DNA of 64,000 bases from 40CM-4-69-5 sp036556905. GTDB taxonomy: Bacteria; Methylomirabilota; Methylomirabilia; Rokubacteriales; CSP1-6. A model generated the notes under the pieces. That model saw only the letters and a list, made by a program, of their open reading frames with translations, had not been told where the DNA came from and did not search any database. The stretch's first letter is position 1; the number at the start of each line of letters is the position of its first letter. Positions 1 through 9,251 of the stretch are shown piece after piece. A program made the position numbers and the translations under genes. The stretch spans positions 15,539-79,538 of the forward strand of contig DATBIM010000063.1 of assembly GCA_036556905.1 (NCBI GenBank), written 5' to 3'.

Positions 1-743
1 GCCAAGTGATTGATCTGGCTCGCCTGATGCGCGGCGCCGTAGCCGTTGTCGATATTCACGACGGACACTCCGGCCGCGCACGAGTTGAGCATGGCCAGAA
101 GCGCGGCCAGGCCGCCCAGCGAGGCTCCATAGCCGACGCTGGTGGGGACGGCGATGACTGGACGATCGACGAGGCCGCCGATCACGCTGGGCAATGCGCC
201 TTCCATGCCGGCCACGGCCACGATCACGTTGGCCTCGGCCAGCGTGTCGTAGGAGGCGAGCAACCGGTGCAGGCCAGCGACCCCGCAGTCGTAGATGCGC
301 TCCACCCGGTTGCCCAGTGCCTCGGCAACCAGTGCTGCCTCCTCCGCCACGGGGAGGTCCGCGGTGCCCGCGGCCGCCACAACGATGAGACCCCTGCCCT
401 CGGTGGGCATGGGGCGCACGATCAGCAGACGGGCCTCGGCATGGTAGATGGCGGGCAGCCCGGCCGCGACAACGGCCGCCGCGGTGTCGGCGTCGGCCCG
501 TGTGGCCAGCACGTTGAAATGATCGGCAGCCAGCCGGCTGGCGATGGCCACCACCTGCCCCGGACTCTTGCCCGGGCAGAAGATCGCCTCCGGTCCGCCC
601 CCACGTAGCGCGCGGTGCTGGTCGACCCTGGCGAAACCGAGATCCTCGAAGGGCAGCCGCTGCAGCCGGCGCAGCGCCGCGGGAATGTCGACACGCCCCG
701 CGCTCACGTCCTCCAGCAACGCCCGTAGCGCCTCCGCATTCAT
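1..743 (-). CDS. larB: LarB, nickel-pincer cofactor biosynthesis carboxylase/hydrolase (3' end outside window)
   Basis: LarB carboxylates and hydrolyses nicotinic acid adenine dinucleotide in the first step of the nickel-pincer nucleotide cofactor of lactate racemase-type enzymes. I translated the minus strand directly. It starts MNAEALRALLEDV, contains LGFARVDQHRALRGG and FCPGKSPGQVV near residues 30-55, and ends with the PurE-like segment GMEGALPSVIGG...VPTSVGYGASLGG and NIDNGYGAA typical of the family. About 247 codons are visible and no stop is reached, so only the last few residues should be missing. Its ATG overlaps the larE stop as ATGA (743-740). LarC is not in the window and may lie beyond the left edge. 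Confidence 0.93.
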   Translation of the reverse strand, partial: MNAEALRALLEDVSAGRVDIPAALRRLQRLPFEDLGFARVDQHRALRGGGPEAIFCPGKSPGQVVAIASRLAADHFNVLATRADADTAAAVVAAGLPAIYHAEARLLIVRPMPTEGRGLIVVAAAGTADLPVAEEAALVAEALGNRVERIYDCGVAGLHRLLASYDTLAEANVIVAVAGMEGALPSVIGGLVDRPVIAVPTSVGYGASLGGLAALLAMLNSCAAGVSVVNIDNGYGAAHQASQINHL

Positions 744-1564
744 TGCTGAGGCGCCCCTCCCAGCGAAAGCAGGCGGTTGGCGCTGCCGGACTGGAAGCCA
801 CCCAGATCCACCGCGACGTAGGCGTAGCCCAGCTCGCGGAACCGGGCCACGATCGCTTCGTGGCGGCCCTCTTGCCAGAGCCGCGGCACGTCCTCGAGCG
901 GAACCTCCAGGCGGGCGAGCCGGTCGTGGTGGCGCACGCGAAACTGCCGGAAGCCGAGCGCCCGCACGAAGGCCTCGGCGGCATCCACACGTCGCAGCTT
1001 CTCGGCATTGATGGGGTCACCGTACTGGAAGCGCGAGCTGAGACAGGCGAACGAAGGCTTGTCCCAGGTGGGCAGCCCCAGGTCTCGCGACAGGTCGCGG
1101 ATCTCCGCCTTGCCCAGCCCGGCCTCGATGAGCGGGGCCCGCACCCCGCGCTGGCGCGCGGACTGCATGCCGGGCCGGTGATCGCCGAGATCGTCCACAT
1201 TGGCCCCGTAGACGAGGTGGCGGAACCCTTCACGCTCGGCGATGGGGGCCAGGGTGACGAAGAGCTCCTCCTTGCAGAAGAAGCACCGGTTGCCCGGGTT
1301 CCGGGCGTACTCCGGATTGGCGAGCTCGTTCGTGCGGACGACCAGATGGCGCAGGCCCACGAGCGCGGCGAGGCGGCGGGCCTCATCCAGCTCGCTGGCC
1401 GGATAGGTCTCGGAATCGGCGGTGACGAGGAGCGCCCGGCCTCCCAGCGCGTCCCTGGCGGCTCGGGCCAGCAGGGTGGAGTCCACGCCTCCCGAGAACG
1501 CCACCACGACGCTCTCGAGCCCGCGAAGGACCTCGAGCAACCGCTCGTACTTGACCTGGCTCAA
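740..1564 (-). CDS. larE: LarE, ATP-dependent sacrificial sulfur transferase
   Basis: LarE adenylates the biscarboxylated pyridinium precursor and donates sulfur from its own cysteine to make the nickel-pincer cofactor. From the TTG start at 1564 the protein is 274 residues, the usual family length. The PP-loop SGGVDS lies at residues 24-29, followed by ADSETYPASEL, NRCFFCKEELF and YGANVDDLGDHRPG. The WDKPSFACLSSR motif carries the cysteine at the sacrificial position of the characterised enzyme. Longer in-frame starts would run deep into the upstream kinase gene, so I prefer TTG 1564, nine bases past the kinase stop. It is translationally coupled to larB. Confidence 0.93.
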   Translation of the reverse strand: MSQVKYERLLEVLRGLESVVVAFSGGVDSTLLARAARDALGGRALLVTADSETYPASELDEARRLAALVGLRHLVVRTNELANPEYARNPGNRCFFCKEELFVTLAPIAEREGFRHLVYGANVDDLGDHRPGMQSARQRGVRAPLIEAGLGKAEIRDLSRDLGLPTWDKPSFACLSSRFQYGDPINAEKLRRVDAAEAFVRALGFRQFRVRHHDRLARLEVPLEDVPRLWQEGRHEAIVARFRELGYAYVAVDLGGFQSGSANRLLSLGGAPQQ

Positions 1565-1572
1565 CGGTGGTC

Positions 1573-2484
1573 TCAGGTGTCCAGGCGCATCAGGTCGCGG
1601 AAGGCGGCGTAGCGCTCGGCCACCTCGGGCGGTGTCAATCGGACGAGTCGATTCAGCGAGAAGTCTTCCACGGTGAACGAAGCCATGACCGACCCGTACA
1701 CCAGGGCCTGGCGCATGGCCGGGGCATCGGTCCGTCCCTGGGCGGCCAGGTATCCCATGAAGCCCCCCGCGAAGGTGTCGCCGGCGCCCGTCGGGTCCCA
1801 CACGGACTCCAGTGGATAGGCGGGCACGAAGAAGAACGCTCCGTCGGTGACCATGAGAGCGCCGTACTCACCGCGCTTCACGACCACGGTCTTGGGGCCC
1901 ATGGCGGCGATGGCGCGGGCCGCCTTGATGAGGTTGGGCTCGCGCGCCAGCTGCCGGGCCTCGGCGTCGTTGATGGTCACCGCGTCCACCTCGGCGAGGA
2001 CCCGGAGCAGCGCCTCCCGCTTACCCTGGATCCAGAAGTTCATGGTGTCCAGGGCCACCAGCCGAGGCCGTTCCGCCATCTGCCCGAGGACCTCGAGCTG
2101 GAGATCGGGATCGATGTTGGCCAGAAACAGGAAGGGGGCGTTCCGGAGCTCGGGCGACAGCGCGGGACGAAAGTCGGCGAGGACGTTGAGCTGCGTGTCC
2201 AGGGTCGTGGCGTCGTTGAGGTCATAGCCGTACTGCCCGGTCCAGCGGAAGGTTCGACCCGGCGCCACCTGCAATCCGGTGAGGTCGATGCCGCGGTCCT
2301 GCAGCATGCGGACATGCGGTGCCGGAAAATCCTGGCCCACGGGGCCGACGAGTCGCACGCGGGTGAAGAAGCTGGCCGAGTACGAGAAGTAGGTCGCCGA
2401 TCCTCCCAGGACCTCCTGGACCTTGCCGAAGGGAGTCTCTACGGAGTCCAGGGCCACGGAGCCCACGACGAGGAGCTCAGCCAC
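1573..2484 (-). CDS. PfkB-family carbohydrate/nucleoside kinase
   Basis: A ribokinase-like sugar or nucleoside kinase of 303 residues. It opens with MAELLVVGSVALDSVET and the substrate-side GGSATYFSYSA, and carries the C-terminal anion-hole and catalytic-base signature DPTGAGDTFAGGFMGYLA near residue 235. The GTG start at 2484 overlaps the end of the MTA phosphorylase gene by 8 bases. Next to an MTA phosphorylase it could phosphorylate methylthioribose or a nucleoside, but the sequence does not fix the substrate. PfkB proteins are readily recognised and poorly predicted for substrate. Confidence 0.92.
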   Translation of the reverse strand: MAELLVVGSVALDSVETPFGKVQEVLGGSATYFSYSASFFTRVRLVGPVGQDFPAPHVRMLQDRGIDLTGLQVAPGRTFRWTGQYGYDLNDATTLDTQLNVLADFRPALSPELRNAPFLFLANIDPDLQLEVLGQMAERPRLVALDTMNFWIQGKREALLRVLAEVDAVTINDAEARQLAREPNLIKAARAIAAMGPKTVVVKRGEYGALMVTDGAFFFVPAYPLESVWDPTGAGDTFAGGFMGYLAAQGRTDAPAMRQALVYGSVMASFTVEDFSLNRLVRLTPPEVAERYAAFRDLMRLDT

Positions 2485-3376
2485 GGCGACCCCGGCGACG
2501 CGTCGTGGCCCCGGCCGGCGTGACGTACTTGTCGATGAGAAGCCCCAGCCGCCGGCGGGCGGCGGGCGGAAACGCCTTCGGGTTGGTGATGATCGCCTGG
2601 CTCAGCAGGCCTGGGCAGGGACAGGTGCGGGGGGCGGCCACCATGGGGATCGCCCGGCGCAGGACCGCCTTCGCCATGGCGACGTTCGTGAGCAGATTGT
2701 GCACCACCGCCTCCACCGTCACCGCTTCATGGGTGTCGTGCCAGACGTCATAGTCGGTGGCCAGGGCCAGGGTGGCGTAACACAGCTCCGCTTCCCGGGC
2801 CAGCTTCGCCTCGGGCATGTTGGTCATGCCGATCACGTCCACACCCCAGCTCCGGTAGATCCGGGACTCCGCCTTTGTCGAAAACTGAGGTCCCTCGATG
2901 CAAAGGTACGTGCCCCCGCGGTGCAACGTGGCGCCCGCCTGGCGGGCGGCCTTCTCGAGGGTCGTGGCCAGATCGGCGCAGACAGGCTCGGCCATACCGA
3001 CATGGGCCACGATCCCGTCACCGAAGAACGACGACACGCGTCGTTTGGTGGCGTCGAAGAACTGATCGGGGACGACCAGGTCGAGCGGTTTGATCGCCTC
3101 CCGCATACTGCCCACCGCCGAGACGGAGATCACCCACTCGGCACCCAGCGCCTTGAGTCCCCAGATGTTCGCCCGGAAGTTCAGCTCGGTGGGCATCAGC
3201 CGGTGGCCGCGACCATGGCGGGCCAGGAACGCCACCGGGTGGTCGTCGAGGCGGCCGCAGCAGTACTCGTCGGAAGGATCGCCAAACGGGGTGCGCAGAC
3301 GGCGCCAGCGGACGTCGCGGAGTCCCTCGAGCTCGTAGAGCCCGCTGCCCCCGATGACCCCGACGAGCGGTTCCAT
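2477..3376 (-). CDS. mtnP: S-methyl-5'-thioadenosine phosphorylase
   Basis: This enzyme cleaves methylthioadenosine with phosphate to adenine and methylthioribose-1-phosphate, clearing the by-product of polyamine synthesis and radical-SAM chemistry. The 299 residues begin with IGGSGLYELEGL and include TPFGDPSDEY, ARHGRGHRLMPTELNFRAN, EGPQFSTKAESRIY and GMTNMPEAKLAREAELCY, the PNP/MTAP class II signatures. It starts 2 bases after the mtaB stop and overlaps the kinase downstream. Its place behind two radical-SAM enzymes makes sense, although MtaB and RlmN release 5'-deoxyadenosine rather than MTA as the main by-product. Confidence 0.95.
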   Translation of the reverse strand: MEPLVGVIGGSGLYELEGLRDVRWRRLRTPFGDPSDEYCCGRLDDHPVAFLARHGRGHRLMPTELNFRANIWGLKALGAEWVISVSAVGSMREAIKPLDLVVPDQFFDATKRRVSSFFGDGIVAHVGMAEPVCADLATTLEKAARQAGATLHRGGTYLCIEGPQFSTKAESRIYRSWGVDVIGMTNMPEAKLAREAELCYATLALATDYDVWHDTHEAVTVEAVVHNLLTNVAMAKAVLRRAIPMVAAPRTCPCPGLLSQAIITNPKAFPPAARRRLGLLIDKYVTPAGATTRRRGRRG

Positions 3377-3378
3377 GC

Positions 3379-4703
<1,325 letters not shown>

Positions 4704-4707
<4 letters not shown>

Positions 4708-5741
4708 GCCGGCACCGGCTCGCAGAGCTGTCCGCAGGCGGCGCCGATATCCTCGCCCTTGCTCCAGCGTACGGTCGTCGTGATGCCGGCCTCCAGCAGG
4801 GTCGACTGGAACGCGAGGATCCGGGCCAGCGGGGGCCGGTGGAAGCTCGTGTCCTCCCAATCGTTGAACGGGATCAGGTTCACCTTGGCGCGGATCCCGC
4901 GAAGCAAACGGGCCAGCCGCTGCGCGTCTTCGAGGGTGTCGTTGACACCCTCGAGCAGGACGTATTCGAAGAACACCCGCTGTCGCGGGGCCAGCGGGTA
5001 GCGGCGGACGGCGTCCATCAGGGCGGCCAGGTTCCACGACCGGTTGACCGGCATGAGCCGCGAGCGCACCTCGTCGGTGGCGGCGTGCAGCGACACGGCG
5101 AGGTTCACCTTGAGGTTCTCGCGCCCGAGCCGTTCCATGCCGGGCACCAGACCGACCGTGGACACCGTGATCCGGCGTGGGGAATAGCCGAGTCCCAGCT
5201 TGGCGTCGGTCATGATCCGGATCGACTTCACCAGCGCCGCCAGATTCGCCAGCGGCTCCCCCATCCCCATGAAGACGAGGTGGGTCACCCGTCGTCCCTC
5301 CGAGAGCTGCGCATTGGCGACGAGGAGCTGGCCCACGATCTCGGCGGCGGTCAGGTTCCGCTCGAGCCCCATCGTGCCGGTCAAGCAAAACGTGCAGCCA
5401 TAACCGCAGCCGACCTGCGTTGACAGGCAGAGCGTGATCCGATCGTCGTCGGGCATGACGACCGCGCTGACCCGCGCCTCATCGGGAAGCCGGAAGACGA
5501 GCTTGTGGCTGCCGTCCTGCGAGGGGGTGATGCGGTCGACCTCGGGCAGGGCGATCACCGTGCGGTCGGCAAGGGCGGTGCGGAAATCCAAGGGAAGGTC
5601 CGTCATGGCCTCGAGGTCGCCGACGCCCTTCCGGTAGAGCCACGTGGCAAGCTGGCGGCCGCGATACCGCGAGGCCCCGAGCTCGGCGGCGAGCTCTTCG
5701 AGCTCGGACGGCAACATGCCGATCAGATTGGTCCGTGACAT
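4704..5741 (-). CDS. rlmN: RlmN, 23S rRNA/tRNA adenine-C2 methyltransferase (radical SAM)
   Basis: RlmN methylates A2503 of 23S rRNA and A37 of some tRNAs. From ATG 5741 (MSRTNLIGMLPSELEEL) the protein is 345 residues. It has the helical N-terminal domain, the cluster motif CGYGCTFC, FMGMGEPLANL, AVSLHAATDEVRSRLMPVN, and the conserved C-terminal cysteine in IGAACGQLCE. An in-frame ATG 81 bases upstream was rejected as lacking family sequence. It is the first gene of the six-gene minus-strand run. A -10-like TATTCT stands 7 bases before the ATG with no Shine-Dalgarno sequence, suggesting a leaderless message. Confidence 0.95.
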
Positions 5742-5754
5742 CGCAGGCAGAATA
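5742..5754 (-). promoter_or_regulatory. Candidate leaderless -10 element for rlmN
   Basis: Reading the minus strand, TATTCT (5754-5749) is followed by GCCTGCG and then the ATG of rlmN. A transcription start about 7 bases after the hexamer would fall on the start codon. No clear -35 box is seen. Confidence 0.5.
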
Positions 5755-5907
5755 TCACGAAGCCCGCGGGCAGATTTCCCGCCCCAGTTGACGGTGGCCC
5801 TTGGAATTCGGCGGCCGGTCATCCACCGGAACTGTGCTCACGTGGTGGATAACCCTGTGAGTCCACCGGTGCCGATCAACAGTTTTCAGCCACTTGGAGC
5901 GCTTCGC

Positions 5908-7218
5908 TCATCGGATAGGCACAGAGTGTAGAACGAGATACAGGTCGAGCAGATTCGTGTTGGTGGGCCCGGTCACCAGGAGATCGCCGCTGGCGCGAAG
6001 ATAATGATGAGAGTCGTTGTCGTCGAGCGCTCGGCGGGCATCGAGCCCGGCAGCCTGCCCCCGCAGCACGCTCCTGCTGTCGATCAGCGCGCCCGCGGCC
6101 TCGGTGGGACCGTCGGTGCCGTCGGTGCCGGCCGCCAGGACGACGAGCTCCTCCTCCGCATGCACCGCGAGGGCCGCGGCCAGGGCGAATTCCTGGCATC
6201 GGCCCCCGCGCCCGCGTCCGCGCACCGTGACCGTCGTCTCTCCGCCGGCGATCAGGCACGCCGGCGGGCGCAGGCGGCGGCCCCGCTCCACCAGATCCGC
6301 GGCGACCTGCCTGGCCTCGCCCTGCAGTTGCCGCGTCAGGACGTGGGCTTCGTAGCCGAGGGTTCGCGCCCTGGCCGCGGCCGCATCGACGACGATGGCG
6401 TTGTTGCCGACGATCTGGTTCGACACCCGCGCGAACAGCGGATCCCCGGGCTTCGGCGTCTCGGCCACCTCGCCGCGTCGTCCCGCCTCCAGGCGTGAGC
6501 GTATGGAGCCCGACACGCGCTCGCGCACGCCGCGCCGGGCCAGGACATCCAGCGCCTCGGCGAACGTCGTGGGATCGGGTACTGTGGGACCCGAGGCGAT
6601 GACGTCGAGGGGGTCGCCGATGACGTCGGAGAGGATCAGCGCCAGGACGGGAGCCGGGCTGGCGGCGCGGGCGAGCTGGCCCCCCTTGAGGCGGGACACG
6701 TGCTTGCGGACGGCGTTCACCTCGTTGATGGTCGCGCCTGCCGCGAGCAACAATCCCGTCATCGCCTGCTTTTCCTCCAGGCTGATGCCGGGCGCCGGGG
6801 CCGGAGTGAGTGCGGAGCCCCCGCCGGAGACCAGGAACACGACGAGGTCGTCCTGGCCCGCGCTCTCGGCCAGGGCCAACAGGCGACTGGCCGCGGCCTG
6901 GCCCCGCGTGTCGGGTATCGGATGGCCGGCTTCGGCGAGCCGCACGCGACTGGTCGCCGCCGTGTAGCCGTCCTTGACCACGACGAAGCCCTCGGTGATC
7001 CGCGGACCCAGGAGGGCTTCCAGCCCGCGGGCCATGGCCGCCCCGGCCTTGCCGCAGCCGAGCACGATCACCCGATCGAGCTCGTCGAGATTCCACGAAC
7101 GATCGCCGGCGATCAATCGGGGGCCCTGGACGTGCAGCCTGCGCTGGAGCAGCGGCTCGACGGCGCTGGCGCCGAGCGCGGCCTGCCAGATGGCCTGGGC
7201 CGCCTGGCGCCCGGTCAC
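5908..7218 (-). CDS. Glycerate 2-kinase (DUF4147/MOFRL family)
   Basis: Phosphorylates D-glycerate to 2-phosphoglycerate, as in the serine cycle or glyoxylate/tartrate degradation. The 436-residue protein has the N-terminal DUF4147 domain (VLGCGKAGAAMARGLE, VSGGGSALTPAP, LSDVIGDPLDVIASGPTVPD) and the C-terminal MOFRL domain with the GGETTVTV segment and AAGTDGTDGPTEAAGA. It starts at GTG 7218, 16 bases after the NIL-domain gene stop, so it is probably the last gene of the thrC run. The 150 bases between its stop and rlmN hold only the rlmN -10 candidate. Confidence 0.93.
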   Translation of the reverse strand: MTGRQAAQAIWQAALGASAVEPLLQRRLHVQGPRLIAGDRSWNLDELDRVIVLGCGKAGAAMARGLEALLGPRITEGFVVVKDGYTAATSRVRLAEAGHPIPDTRGQAAASRLLALAESAGQDDLVVFLVSGGGSALTPAPAPGISLEEKQAMTGLLLAAGATINEVNAVRKHVSRLKGGQLARAASPAPVLALILSDVIGDPLDVIASGPTVPDPTTFAEALDVLARRGVRERVSGSIRSRLEAGRRGEVAETPKPGDPLFARVSNQIVGNNAIVVDAAAARARTLGYEAHVLTRQLQGEARQVAADLVERGRRLRPPACLIAGGETTVTVRGRGRGGRCQEFALAAALAVHAEEELVVLAAGTDGTDGPTEAAGALIDSRSVLRGQAAGLDARRALDDNDSHHYLRASGDLLVTGPTNTNLLDLYLVLHSVPIR

Positions 7219-7234
7219 GAGGTACGGGTGACGG

Positions 7235-7477
7235 TCAGGGGACGATGACGTCGCGCTCGATCGGGTCCACGTGCACGCCGCGCTGCTTGAGCCACGCCAC
7301 CCCCTGCTCCAGGGTCTCCTGGGCCGCCTCCATCTCCAGGGCCACCCATCCGTGGTCGGCCTTCACGTCGGCCCGGCGGATGTTGATGAGGATGTCGAAG
7401 TCCTTGACCAGCCGATAGAGAATCGGCTCCTGGACCAGGCTGGCGGGAAACGTGAGACGGACGCGAAGCCGAGCCAT
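7235..7477 (-). CDS. NIL-domain protein
   Basis: An 80-residue stand-alone NIL domain (the fold also found at the C-terminus of MetN). It starts MARLRVRLTFPASLVQEP, with ILINIRRADVKADHGWVALEM in the middle and a hydrophobic C-terminal strand. NIL domains sit in methionine and sulfur metabolism, often beside homocysteine-forming systems. Here it lies 11 bases behind a MoaD/ThiS-like carrier and close to threonine synthase, which supports a sulfur-transfer or amino-acid-sensing role. The exact job cannot be read from the sequence. Confidence 0.85.
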   Translation of the reverse strand: MARLRVRLTFPASLVQEPILYRLVKDFDILINIRRADVKADHGWVALEMEAAQETLEQGVAWLKQRGVHVDPIERDVIVP

Positions 7478-7488
7478 GGCAGGCCGGC

Positions 7489-7767
7489 TCAGCGGCCTCC
7501 GGCAATGGCGGGGACGATCGAGAGGGTATCACCGTCCTTGAGGGCGGTCTTCTTGCCCTCGACGAATCGAATGTCCTCCTCGTTGACGTAGATGTTGACG
7601 AAGCGCCGCAATTCACCGTGCTCATCCACAAGGCGCTCGCGTAACCCGGGGAACTGCCGCTCGAGATCCTCGACCACCTGGGCGACGTTGCCGCCCTCGG
7701 CCCGGACCTCGGCGCTGCCCTTGGTGATCGATCGCAGCGGGGTGGGGATCCGTACCAGCACGGGCAT
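7489..7767 (-). CDS. MoaD/ThiS-like sulfur carrier protein ending Gly-Gly-Arg
   Basis: A 92-residue beta-grasp sulfur carrier. The body (VRIPTPLRS, FPGLRERLVDEHGELRRFVNIYVNEEDIRF, LKDGDTLSIVPAIAGG) matches MoaD/CysO-like proteins that carry sulfide as a C-terminal thiocarboxylate. The protein ends GGR rather than GG, so one residue would have to be removed before activation. A strong Shine-Dalgarno AGGAGG lies 7 bases before the ATG. It follows threonine synthase by 11 bases and precedes a NIL-domain gene. No ThiF/MoeB activator or JAMM protease is in the window. Confidence 0.9.
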   Translation of the reverse strand: MPVLVRIPTPLRSITKGSAEVRAEGGNVAQVVEDLERQFPGLRERLVDEHGELRRFVNIYVNEEDIRFVEGKKTALKDGDTLSIVPAIAGGR

Positions 7768-7778
7768 GCGCGTTCCTC

Positions 7779-9026
7779 CTAGGTTCCGGGAGACTTGAGC
7801 TCGGCCAGCGCCCGATCGAAGGCCGCCAGCGTGGGCCGGATCTTCACGTCGGTATGCAGGCGGTCATAGAGCGAGTCCGGGGTCTTGAGCCCGTTCCCGG
7901 TGATGCACACCACCACCGACTGATCGGGCGAGATCACGCCGGTCTCGAGCAGCTTCTTGGTGGCGGCGACCGTCACCCCACCCGCCGTTTCGGTGAAGAT
8001 CCCCTCGCTCCGGGCCAGCAGGAGCATCCCCTCCACGATCTCCTCGTCGGTGACGTGCTCGCCGTAGCCCCCGGACTCTTTCGTGGTGCGGTAGGCATAG
8101 AACCCGTCGGCCGGGTTGCCGATGGCCAGGGACTTGGCGATCGTGTTGGGCCGCACCGGCTTGAGGACGTCGGTGTCGTTCTTGATCATCGTGACGATCG
8201 GGCCGCACCCCGCCGCCTGCGCCGCGTGCATGCGGGTTTGCACCGGGCCGTCGACGAGGCCCAGGGTCTTGAGCTCCTTGATGGCTTTCCAGATCTTGGT
8301 GATCAGCGAGCCCCCGGCGCAGGGGACAACGATGTGGTCGGGGGCGCGCCAGCCCAGCTGCTCGATGATTTCGAATCCGTAGCTCTTCGAGCCCTCCGAG
8401 TAATAGGGGCGGAAGTTCACATTGACGAACGCCCACCGGTACTTGTCGGCGATCTCCGAGCACAGCCGGTTCACCTCGTCGTACGTGCCTTCCACGGCGA
8501 CCAGGGTGGGATGGTAGACCAGCGTGGCCAGGATCTTGCCCTGCTCCAGGTCGGCGGGGATGAAGATGTACGACTTGAGGCGGGCCTCGGCGGCGTGGGC
8601 CGCCACCGAGTTGGCCAGGTTGCCGGTGGAAGCGCAGGCCACGGTGTCGAAGCCGAACTCGAGCGCCTTGGTGACGGCCACCGCCACGACGCGATCCTTG
8701 AAGGACCAGGTCGGATGGCAGACGGAGTCGTTCTTCACCCAGACCTCTCGACACCCCAGCTCGTCGGCCAGGTTGCGGGCCCGGATCAATGGCGTGAAGC
8801 CAACATGGTGGCCGACCGCCTCCGGGCCCTCGAGCGGCAGCAGATCGCGGTACCGCCACATGCTCGGCGGCCCGGCGGCGACGGATTGCCGGGTGATCAC
8901 CCCTTTGAGGGCCTCGTAGTGGTAATCGACCTCGAGCGGACCGAAGCAGAACTCGCAGACGTGAAGGGGGGCCGACGGGTAGCCGCGACCGCACTCGCGG
9001 CACTTGAGACCTTTCAGCTTCTCCAT
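7779..9026 (-). CDS. thrC: Threonine synthase with N-terminal zinc ribbon
   Basis: PLP enzyme converting O-phosphohomoserine to threonine. From ATG 9026 (MEKLKGLKCRECG) it is 415 residues. It has a four-cysteine zinc ribbon (CRECG...CEFCF), the PLP lysine in TWSFKDRVVAVAV near residue 110, the STGNLANSVAAHAAE phosphate loop and CITGNGLKTPD near the C-terminus. GGAGA 9 bases upstream supports this start over an upstream in-frame ATG. Given the sulfur carrier and NIL protein behind it, a side role in phosphohomoserine-dependent homocysteine synthesis is conceivable, but this is inference. Confidence 0.94.
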   Translation of the reverse strand: MEKLKGLKCRECGRGYPSAPLHVCEFCFGPLEVDYHYEALKGVITRQSVAAGPPSMWRYRDLLPLEGPEAVGHHVGFTPLIRARNLADELGCREVWVKNDSVCHPTWSFKDRVVAVAVTKALEFGFDTVACASTGNLANSVAAHAAEARLKSYIFIPADLEQGKILATLVYHPTLVAVEGTYDEVNRLCSEIADKYRWAFVNVNFRPYYSEGSKSYGFEIIEQLGWRAPDHIVVPCAGGSLITKIWKAIKELKTLGLVDGPVQTRMHAAQAAGCGPIVTMIKNDTDVLKPVRPNTIAKSLAIGNPADGFYAYRTTKESGGYGEHVTDEEIVEGMLLLARSEGIFTETAGGVTVAATKKLLETGVISPDQSVVVCITGNGLKTPDSLYDRLHTDVKIRPTLAAFDRALAELKSPGT

Positions 9027-9251
9027 GAGCGCGTCTCCATCGGTAGGGGAATTGAGCCCCGCGTTGTACTGCACCGACAGCAAGACATTTCGAACACTTA
9101 ACAACGAACTCCGCAGGATGTCAATGCGGTATCACGCTCCGCGGCGCGCGCCGGGCCGGGCTCCTCAGCCGCTGAGAGCGGCGGCTCCAGCCTCGGCGCA
9201 CTGCTGATCCTCTTCCCCGGTGCCACCGCCGCCGCCATGGTGGCAGCCTCG
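9027..9251. other. Intergenic gap, 225 bases
   Basis: This is the longest gap in the window, between the PhoD-like stop and the thrC start on the minus strand. It holds a short perfect hairpin GCCGCT-gag-AGCGGC at 9168-9182 with no T tract. I see no convincing promoter, riboswitch or small gene. Confidence 0.5.

Noticed and set aside
1567..2523. Long plus-strand ORF opposite the PfkB gene
   Set aside because: It is an antisense shadow: no ribosome site or recognisable domain, and His/Gly/Arg-rich composition as expected from complementing GC-rich codons. The same applies to the other long open frames opposite genes.
4708..5388. N-terminal extension of mtaB to 5388
   Set aside because: It is read-through in another frame of rlmN. 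The ATGA overlap at 4707 and family alignment set the start.
9027..9110. Riboswitch or attenuator upstream of thrC
   Set aside because: No leader peptide rich in Thr/Ile codons, T-box or conserved aptamer core is visible.
9168..9182. Hairpin GCCGCT-gag-AGCGGC as a terminator
   Set aside because: The stem is six pairs in very GC-rich DNA with no T tract and no gene 3' end immediately beside it.
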